50,164 nucleotides of DNA. It comes from Gammaproteobacteria bacterium (GTDB lineage Bacteria; Pseudomonadota; Gammaproteobacteria; SZUA-229). A model generated the notes under the pieces. That model was not told the origin of the DNA, made no database searches, and saw only the letters and a program-made list of their open reading frames with translations. The position numbers and the translations under genes are program-made. Shown one piece after another: positions 45,468 to 50,164 of the stretch; the stretch's first letter is position 1, and each line of letters opens with the position of its first letter. The stretch lies in assembly GCA_029882395.1 (NCBI GenBank), contig JAOUKT010000002.1:1-50164 (forward strand), in the 5' to 3' direction.

Positions 45468-45843
45468 CAATATCACTAACGTTATCGCTGCGGTTACATT
45501 TTGTCTGTGCTGAATTCAATAGATCAAAACAGAAATGCATGTAGCCATAGCGGTTATTGTTTTTCTAGTGCCGTGTTTCGATTGCATGCTTAACTGTGCT
45601 GAATAAAAAAACTTTATTGATAGTTGTGATCAGGTGTGTGATTTAAGGCACATAATATTCGCGATGTCTGAATTCATTGTGTGAAAAAAAACAGCGCAAT
45701 CGTGAAGAGTGTTAAATTTTCTGACTGTTTATATAAAAATCTTTTTCTCGATTTATATTTTTGATTTGAAGTAAGTCAATTAGATTTAAATTTTATTTTG
45801 TTAGATATTTTCTAAAATTTAAGTGAAGGCTTGCTGTAGGGCG

Positions 45844-45863
45844 ATTGCAACAAAAGTTGCAAT
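45844..45863. promoter_or_regulatory. Inverted repeat ATTGCAAC-N4-GTTGCAAT
   Basis: ATTGCAAC (45844-45851), AAAA, GTTGCAAT (45856-45863) is a perfect 8-bp inverted repeat. It lies about 185 bases upstream of the exporter start and shares the TTGCAAC core with the second repeat at 45978-45994. It could be an operator; no regulator gene is adjacent. Confidence 0.45.
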
Positions 45864-45977
45864 ATTAACTATTTATAATTAAATAATTTGCTGTTTGTTA
45901 TTTTATCTGAAATGTGTCTCAATGCAGGAGGCAAATTAATAAAATTAATCTTATGATTAATTGGCTGGCAGTTTGTT

Positions 45978-45994
45978 TGTCTTGCAACAAGACA
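45978..45994. promoter_or_regulatory. Inverted repeat TGTCTTG-CAA-CAAGACA
   Basis: A perfect 7-bp inverted repeat with a 3-base centre, 55 bases before the exporter start codon. Centre and left arm contain TTGCAAC as in the repeat at 45844. Position suits an operator or an RNA leader hairpin. Confidence 0.5.
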
Positions 45995-46048
45995 GGCTTA
46001 ATTAAACATATAAAACAATAAATGAAGTATCCGAAAGGAGGAGACGTC

Positions 46049-47629
46049 ATGGTTTACACCAAGAAATCACCGGCACTACTCATTATCGGAGTCATCATGC
46101 TCGCAATCTGGTTCATGGCTGATTCTGGTGCGTTGTCTGGTTATATAGAACATCTGGGAGGAAAAAAATATAAGTATTTTACGGAGCTGACAAGCATGCC
46201 GTTGTACTTCGGAATTATCGCAGCGCTGGGAGGTCTATGGGTACTTTTTGGAGCTCATAAAGAGGGTCAGTTGGATTATTATTCATCTGCAATAGCAGGC
46301 GGTATGTTCATTCTGATTATTGCAATGCTGGTGCGCTGGTTTATTGCCCCTGAAATTGCTGTCATCAGTACAATGATGGGAAAAGTCGGGGACACGGGTA
46401 AATACATACACAAACTACTCGGATTAAATTACGTTGTCATCGGTATTGTTGCCGGTATCGTCATCGTCAATGTTTTCCGCGTTCCAGAGTGGGCCGAAAA
46501 TGGTGTCAGGCTGTCACGTCTTGGTTTGAAAACGGGTGTTATTTTGCTGGGAACACTTTACAGTGCAGCGGAGCTGAAAAATCTGGGTGGCCTTTCAATT
46601 ATTATGATTGGCTTCTTTGTGCTCGGTTCGGTTGGTATTGTATTGTGGATGGGAGCGAGAATGAAGATTCCTAACTCTATGGGCGGCGTTTTATCAGCCG
46701 GCATGGGTGTTTGCGGTGTGTCTGCGACCGTTGCAGCAGCTCCCGTTGTGCAGGCAAAATCTGTTGAGATTGCTTATACGATCGGCACCATATTGTTATG
46801 GGGTGTTGGTTGTATGTTCATCTTCCCGATCGTTGGTAACCTGCTCGGCATGTCGCATGTTCAGTTCGGTGCCTGGGCAGGCACGGGTATTTTGAACTCA
46901 GCACAGGTTGCTGGTGCCGCACTGGCGTTCCAGCCTGATGGTATCGAAACGTTAAAAGTGGCGGAGATATTTAATATCACACGAGTGCTGGTGTTACCGA
47001 TCATCGTTATCTGGCTGGCGGTCTGGTATGTGAAACGTGAAGAAAGCGTGACCGAGACGGTTAATGTTGGACGGGTAATATTTGAAAAATTCCCAGTCTT
47101 TGTTATCGGCTTTATCCTGTTATTTGCATTGTCATCAACCGGTGTTTTTGCGCCAGCAAATCACTACAAAGGTAAATATTTTGGCAATACGACTGAATCA
47201 GGATTTAAAGAAAGTAAAGTCCTAAAATCCGATCAACGCAGTGTGTTGAGTGCTGGAATGGCTCAGGTACAGCGTCAGGATCGTAAGGATGCATTGCAGC
47301 GCCTGATAGACAACGGCAAGGTAATGAGTATTGAAGATGATGACGCACTGCGTGGCTTAATCAACGCGAAAGTGCTGTCCAGTGATGCCAATAAAATACT
47401 CAAAGGCGCACATAAAGCCGTGCGTCATACTGCGAAGAAAATCAAAGCGTTCCGTGAATGGATTACCTGGCTATTTGCTTTTGGTTTAGTTGGCCTGGGT
47501 ATGCAGATCACGCTTTCATCAATGAAACAGGCGGGTGGTCAGCCGGCTATCATCGGAGCTGTTGTGGGTTCACTGAAAGCAGTATTGTCACTGATAGTGG
47601 TTATGATGCTGGTATCGGAAACTATTTAG
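46049..47629 (+). CDS. Sulfate-exporter-family (YeiH/UPF0324) transporter with insert
   Basis: A 526-residue inner-membrane protein of the putative sulfate exporter family (YeiH-like). It has about ten to eleven helices, with RLGLKTGVILLGTLY, GVCGVSATVAAAPVVQAK and AGAALAFQPDGIETLKVAEIFN as family marks. YeiH is near 350 residues. The extra length includes three N-terminal helices and an insert of about 95 residues with a long charged helix (about 385-480) before the last two helices. The start ATG at 46049 is seven bases after AAGGAGG. A microprotein gene follows after 10 bases. Confidence 0.85.
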   Translation: MVYTKKSPALLIIGVIMLAIWFMADSGALSGYIEHLGGKKYKYFTELTSMPLYFGIIAALGGLWVLFGAHKEGQLDYYSSAIAGGMFILIIAMLVRWFIAPEIAVISTMMGKVGDTGKYIHKLLGLNYVVIGIVAGIVIVNVFRVPEWAENGVRLSRLGLKTGVILLGTLYSAAELKNLGGLSIIMIGFFVLGSVGIVLWMGARMKIPNSMGGVLSAGMGVCGVSATVAAAPVVQAKSVEIAYTIGTILLWGVGCMFIFPIVGNLLGMSHVQFGAWAGTGILNSAQVAGAALAFQPDGIETLKVAEIFNITRVLVLPIIVIWLAVWYVKREESVTETVNVGRVIFEKFPVFVIGFILLFALSSTGVFAPANHYKGKYFGNTTESGFKESKVLKSDQRSVLSAGMAQVQRQDRKDALQRLIDNGKVMSIEDDDALRGLINAKVLSSDANKILKGAHKAVRHTAKKIKAFREWITWLFAFGLVGLGMQITLSSMKQAGGQPAIIGAVVGSLKAVLSLIVVMMLVSETI

Positions 47630-47639
47630 GAGATAGATC

Positions 47640-47765
47640 ATGAGTGAAGAAAAGAAGTTTGACCGCGGTTCAGCGTTGTCTATTTTTGGAAGTGACCGAA
47701 GAGAAGACTTTATGGCGCTGTTACTGGCGCTGGTAATTGCTTTTGGCGTGTATCTCGCTTATTGA
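47640..47765 (+). CDS. 41-residue single-span membrane microprotein
   Basis: ATG at 47640, stop TGA at 47763-47765. The polar N-terminal half (EEKKFDRGSALSIFGSDRRED) precedes one hydrophobic helix (FMALLLALVIAFGVYLAY). A ribosome site AGGAG lies six to ten bases before the ATG and the exporter stop is 10 bases upstream, so cotranslation is expected. Its sequence is not one I know. It may be an accessory subunit of the exporter. Confidence 0.75.
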   Translation: MSEEKKFDRGSALSIFGSDRREDFMALLLALVIAFGVYLAY

Positions 47766-47786
47766 GTAATTGTCCTTGTTAACCTG

Positions 47787-47811
47787 GCCGGCGTGTAAAA
47801 ATCGCGCCGGC
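47787..47811 (+). terminator. GC-rich hairpin after the microprotein gene
   Basis: GCCGGCG (47787-47793) and CGCCGGC (47805-47811) form a 7-bp stem around an 11-base loop. No T-run follows. It could attenuate transcription into the UspA gene, which begins 21 bases later. Confidence 0.4.
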
Positions 47812-47831
47812 TATTGATAAGATGGTGTTTT

Positions 47832-48299
47832 ATGATCAGTTCTAAAAATGTTTTACTTTCAAGTCATGGCACAGATGGCGCACAGGCGGCAGAACGGGCT
47901 GCGATTGCAATGTGTGAAACCGAGGCAACAATAAAGCATTTGCTGGTTGTTCCTGATCTCTGGAAAGACATGATGGGCGATGACTGGCTCAACAATGGTT
48001 CTACGCGGGATCGTTATGGTCGCTATATTGAATCCGAGCTTGGCAAAGAGATTGATACGCATATTTCACGGGTGCGTCAGCAGGCCGAGGAAAAAGGCAT
48101 TCATTATCATTGTGAAGTTATTCTTGGCAAACCGGATAAGTGTTTGGCAAATGCCTGTAAAGAAGCACATTACGACATGGTGATAATGGGATCGCCGAGA
48201 CCCAAAGGTGTAGCAGGATTGCGTTCGCGCATGACAACCGGGCCACTGGCTGAAACAATAAGCTCACCTTTATTAATAGTGCCGTATCCTGATGAATGA
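47832..48299 (+). CDS. Universal stress protein UspA family
   Basis: A 155-residue UspA-fold protein. The N-terminal NVLLSSHGTDGAQAAERAA and the C-terminal nucleotide-binding pattern MVIMGSPRPKGVAGLRSRMTTG-like with GPLAETISSPLLIVP are diagnostic (Gly-x2-Gly-x9-Gly(S/T)-type loop, partly changed). I take the ATG at 47832, dropping six upstream residues. The next gene overlaps its stop by eight bases. Cotranscription with the exporter block is possible and would tie it to ion stress, but that is inference. Confidence 0.88.
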   Translation: MISSKNVLLSSHGTDGAQAAERAAIAMCETEATIKHLLVVPDLWKDMMGDDWLNNGSTRDRYGRYIESELGKEIDTHISRVRQQAEEKGIHYHCEVILGKPDKCLANACKEAHYDMVIMGSPRPKGVAGLRSRMTTGPLAETISSPLLIVPYPDE

Positions 48300-48903
48300 A
48301 GTGGCCGCGCCAACAGATAGTAAGGATGCTGCCTGGGTATCATTTAAATCCGCGATGGAAACCCAATTACTGATTGATTTCTGTCAGGACATAAACCGTT
48401 TGTTTCGCATTAACCCGTATCTTGAATTTGAGAACTGGCAACGTTGTGGTGACAATTGTTATCAACTATCAGCACGTAACCTGAGTAATGATCCGCCAGT
48501 TAATATTAACAATACACTACAAGTAATGCCTTTGCATGATGGTGTTAAGATCAGTTACAACGAGGGCCTGAAATCCAGCACGACATTTAAAATAGAGGTG
48601 GCAGATGAAGGCTCTAAAGTCACGATAATAGAAGACTATGAGGCACTGGATGAGGACGAGCGACAAAGCCGTCTGCATGAAGTGGATAAAAGTCTGACCA
48701 AGTGGGCCGAAGATATTCAGATGTATCTGCAACGCTGGAAACGCTGGTCGTGGTTTGCACCCTGGCGCTGGTACATGAAAAAAGTATGGCAGCCAATGAA
48801 GCCTGCAGCACGGCGAATTACTTATATGCTGTTATGGATTAGTTTGGTTGAAGTGGTGGTAATAGGCTTAGGCGTAGCCATTTACTTTGTTGAGTATGGA
48901 TAA
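48292..48903 (+). CDS. Unknown tail-anchored protein
   Basis: A 203-residue protein I cannot name. Residues about 20-145 have the alternating strands and one long helix of a SRPBCC-like lipid-binding fold (INPYLEFENWQR, VKISYNEG, SKVTIIEDY), judged by pattern only. A basic, Trp-rich segment (RWKRWSWFAPWRWYMKK) is followed by one C-terminal membrane helix (YMLLWISLVEVVVIGLGVA). The start overlaps the UspA stop by eight bases, so the genes are coupled. Confidence 0.68.
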   Translation: MNEVAAPTDSKDAAWVSFKSAMETQLLIDFCQDINRLFRINPYLEFENWQRCGDNCYQLSARNLSNDPPVNINNTLQVMPLHDGVKISYNEGLKSSTTFKIEVADEGSKVTIIEDYEALDEDERQSRLHEVDKSLTKWAEDIQMYLQRWKRWSWFAPWRWYMKKVWQPMKPAARRITYMLLWISLVEVVVIGLGVAIYFVEYG

Positions 48904-49011
48904 GCTGTGAGCGCATAGACGAAAGGATCAGGCTGCATTGATAAGGTTTTGGTGTTAGATATTATCGAAATACAGCACGAGTCTGTCAGCTGTGACGTCT
49001 TTAAGTCTTCA

Positions 49012-49029
49012 ACAAAACAACTGTTTTGT
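49012..49029. terminator. Hairpin between the unknown gene and the cytochrome gene
   Basis: ACAAAACA (49012-49019) and TGTTTTGT (49022-49029) form a perfect 8-bp inverted repeat with a two-base loop in the convergent gap, about 40 bases past the minus-strand cytochrome stop. Low GC makes it a weak terminator; it may instead be an operator-like palindrome. Confidence 0.35.
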
Positions 49030-49066
49030 CAGATTAATGCAGGCCTGAATGTATTGTTGAAAGCGC

Positions 49067-49741
49067 TCAGAACCCCCAGTCTTCTTGCTCACGATTAGGC
49101 ATGTTTTCATGACACTGGTAGCACTTAAGTGCTTTGTCTTTGTAGTACACATGGTCTTCGTCACTGCCGCCAATATAGCTCTCAATACCTTCTGGAAGTT
49201 GATGTGCAATTCCTTTGTGACAATCGATACAGGTCATTTTTCTTTCCTGTGCAGAGCTGTGAACAAGTGAGCTACGATTGATCTGAGACTTTGAGTCCAT
49301 GGCGTCAAAGTTGTGACAGTTTCTGCATTCGTGTGAGTCATTGCTTTTCATGCTGGCCCAGACGCTTCTTGCAAGTTCTTCGCGTTTGGCTGAAAACCTT
49401 TCTTTTGTATTAATGCTACCGATAATGGTGTGAAATAGTTCATTTGTCGCGCGTATTTTACGCACCACTTTGTGTTGCCATTCATCGGGCACGTGACAAT
49501 CAGAGCAAACGGCTCTGACACCGGAGCGGTTTTTATAGTGTGTGCTTTTTTGATACTCGATATAGACGTTATCTTTCATCTCATGACAGCTGATGCAGAA
49601 TTCCAGATTGTTTGTGGCTTCCATTGCGGTATTAAATGCGCCCCAGTAAACAACGCCTGAAACCATAAAAAAAACAGCGGCACCAAGTGTTGTGCCGAAG
49701 ATCAGTTTTCTTGCTAGTAGGTGCCTGTAAAACCGGATCAT
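49067..49741 (-). CDS. Pentaheme NapC/NirT-type membrane cytochrome c
   Basis: A 224-residue membrane-anchored cytochrome. An N-terminal helix (FGTTLGAAVFFMVSGVVYW) is followed by five CxxCH motifs, at Cys49, 79, 139, 171 and 207. The first four match NapC, including FCISCHEMKDNVY, CSDCHVP, CRNCHNF and CIDCHKGIAHQLP. NapC normally has four hemes. Here a short extension adds a fifth (CYQCHENMP). It is a likely quinol dehydrogenase feeding the periplasmic reductase about 9 kb away on the other strand. It lies 31 bases downstream of the hemerythrin gene. Confidence 0.9.
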   Translation of the reverse strand: MIRFYRHLLARKLIFGTTLGAAVFFMVSGVVYWGAFNTAMEATNNLEFCISCHEMKDNVYIEYQKSTHYKNRSGVRAVCSDCHVPDEWQHKVVRKIRATNELFHTIIGSINTKERFSAKREELARSVWASMKSNDSHECRNCHNFDAMDSKSQINRSSLVHSSAQERKMTCIDCHKGIAHQLPEGIESYIGGSDEDHVYYKDKALKCYQCHENMPNREQEDWGF

Positions 49742-49772
49742 TGCGCTGAGTTTTTATTAGCTGTCTGCAGGT

Positions 49773-50164
49773 TCATATTTTGTGTTCGTGGCCACTTAGA
49801 TCCATATTTTTCAAATAAGGGATATATTCGCGGTCGTTGCCTTTTATGTGATTGATTAACCAGGGTTTTAAAAAATTGAGGGTGTCGTCAATGGTATGTT
49901 CCGGGTCATTTTTATATTTATCCATGCAGGCAGCCATTTTCTCTATCATCTGTTCATGAAGTTTTTTATGATTTCTATAATCAGGGTAATTGTTATTTCG
50001 CATCAGAAATTCTTCACGATCAAAATGGTATTTTGTGTAACTGATTAATCGCTGCATAATGGCATCGATCTTAGTGTTATCGACCTTGTATTGAGTGGCT
50101 GTTTGCAATTCATTAATGAGGTTAATTAATATTTTGTGGTCCTCATCGATAAGCTGTAAACCGA
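49773..50164 (-). CDS. Hemerythrin-family protein, 5' end outside the window
   Basis: The frame runs off the right edge, so only the last 130 residues or so are seen. The diiron site residues appear: GLQLIDEDHKILINLINEL, then YTKYHFDREEFLMRN and YRNHKKLHEQM, with WLINHIKGNDREYIPYL at the end. The pattern is that of bacteriohemerythrins, which bind oxygen or act as iron or nitric oxide sensors. A TTG at 50108 is an internal codon, not the start. The NapC-type gene follows on the same strand. Confidence 0.85.
   Translation of the reverse strand, partial: GLQLIDEDHKILINLINELQTATQYKVDNTKIDAIMQRLISYTKYHFDREEFLMRNNNYPDYRNHKKLHEQMIEKMAACMDKYKNDPEHTIDDTLNFLKPWLINHIKGNDREYIPYLKNMDLSGHEHKI

Larger units (their letters stand above)
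45468..46048. other. AT-rich 581-base gap before the exporter gene
   Basis: No gene is supported. The region includes two inverted repeats (listed separately), a CRP-like TGTGA-N6-GCACA at 45637-45652 with one mismatch, and an AGGAGG at 45926-45931 with no start codon at suitable distance. The exporter ribosome site AAGGAGG lies at the right end. Confidence 0.5.

Noticed and set aside
45637..45652. CRP-like site TGTGA-N6-GCACA
   Set aside because: One mismatch to TGTGA-N6-TCACA, but it is about 400 bases from the exporter gene in AT-rich DNA, so chance occurrence is likely.
45953..46021. 22-codon frame starting ATG at 45953
   Set aside because: The nearest Shine-Dalgarno-like sequence is more than 20 bases away and the frame encodes nothing recognisable.

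Overview
The window reads as an ordinary chromosomal stretch of a gammaproteobacterium of moderate G+C. The evidence is the gmk-rpoZ-spoT-ridA-recG block, ubiC, yggX and djlA, together with a periplasmic nitrate-respiration island and a NarX/NarL pair. I see no rRNA, tRNA, CRISPR array, phage gene, transposase or insertion sequence. The gene set (Tat-exported molybdenum reductase, several ferredoxins, a NapC-type cytochrome, a hemerythrin, a sulfate-exporter-family transporter) suggests a facultatively anaerobic, nitrate-using marine or sulfur-cycle bacterium, but genus or order cannot be read from this sequence.

Layout. 0.4-3.0 kb: a membrane hybrid histidine kinase facing a LuxR-type response regulator (module 1). 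3.5-6.1 kb: the AmmeMemoRadiSam trio (AMMECR1-like and MEMO1-like genes on minus, radical SAM gene divergent on plus). 6.6-12.3 kb: housekeeping genes gmk, rpoZ, spoT, ridA, recG. 12.4-16.7 kb: a small membrane protein with a kinase-like helix, a cyclopropane-synthase-like methyltransferase, a putative exported zinc protease and a FetB-type permease. 16.9-24.2 kb: ArsS-type radical SAM, DUF4389, a 55-residue microprotein, ubiC, a cyclophilin, an unknown protein, djlA, a formyltransferase, a second AmmeMemoRadiSam-type radical SAM enzyme, yggX and an HPP-family protein. 24.4-26.9 kb: a second convergent hybrid kinase/regulator pair (module 2). 27.1-29.7 kb: three paralogous lipoproteins carrying four copies of one unrecognised domain. 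29.7-33.7 kb: ATP-grasp enzyme, A-type Fe-S carrier with an odd Cys/Gly tail, exported MsrA, an unknown gene and a PRMT-like methyltransferase fused to SEC-C.

33.8-45.5 kb is the most distinctive part. NarX/NarL-like sensor and regulator genes lie divergent from an apparent operon: diheme cytochrome c, NapA/NasA-like Tat-exported molybdoenzyme, NapG-like ferredoxin, NapH-like membrane polyferredoxin, a second NapG-like ferredoxin, an unknown single-span protein whose mature form probably starts with His-His, a second membrane polyferredoxin and a NapF-like ferredoxin. The promoter region has a near-perfect FNR box and a NarL-like 7-2-7 inverted repeat. No napB or napD is visible. A five-heme NapC-type cytochrome behind a truncated hemerythrin gene at the right edge (49.1-50.2 kb) could be the quinol dehydrogenase.

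46.0-48.9 kb holds a long sulfate-exporter-family protein with an extra cytoplasmic insert, a 41-residue membrane microprotein immediately downstream, a UspA protein and an unknown tail-anchored protein. Its upstream region has two perfect inverted repeats that share a TTGCAAC core.

Functions come from motif recognition by eye. No alignment or database search was run.
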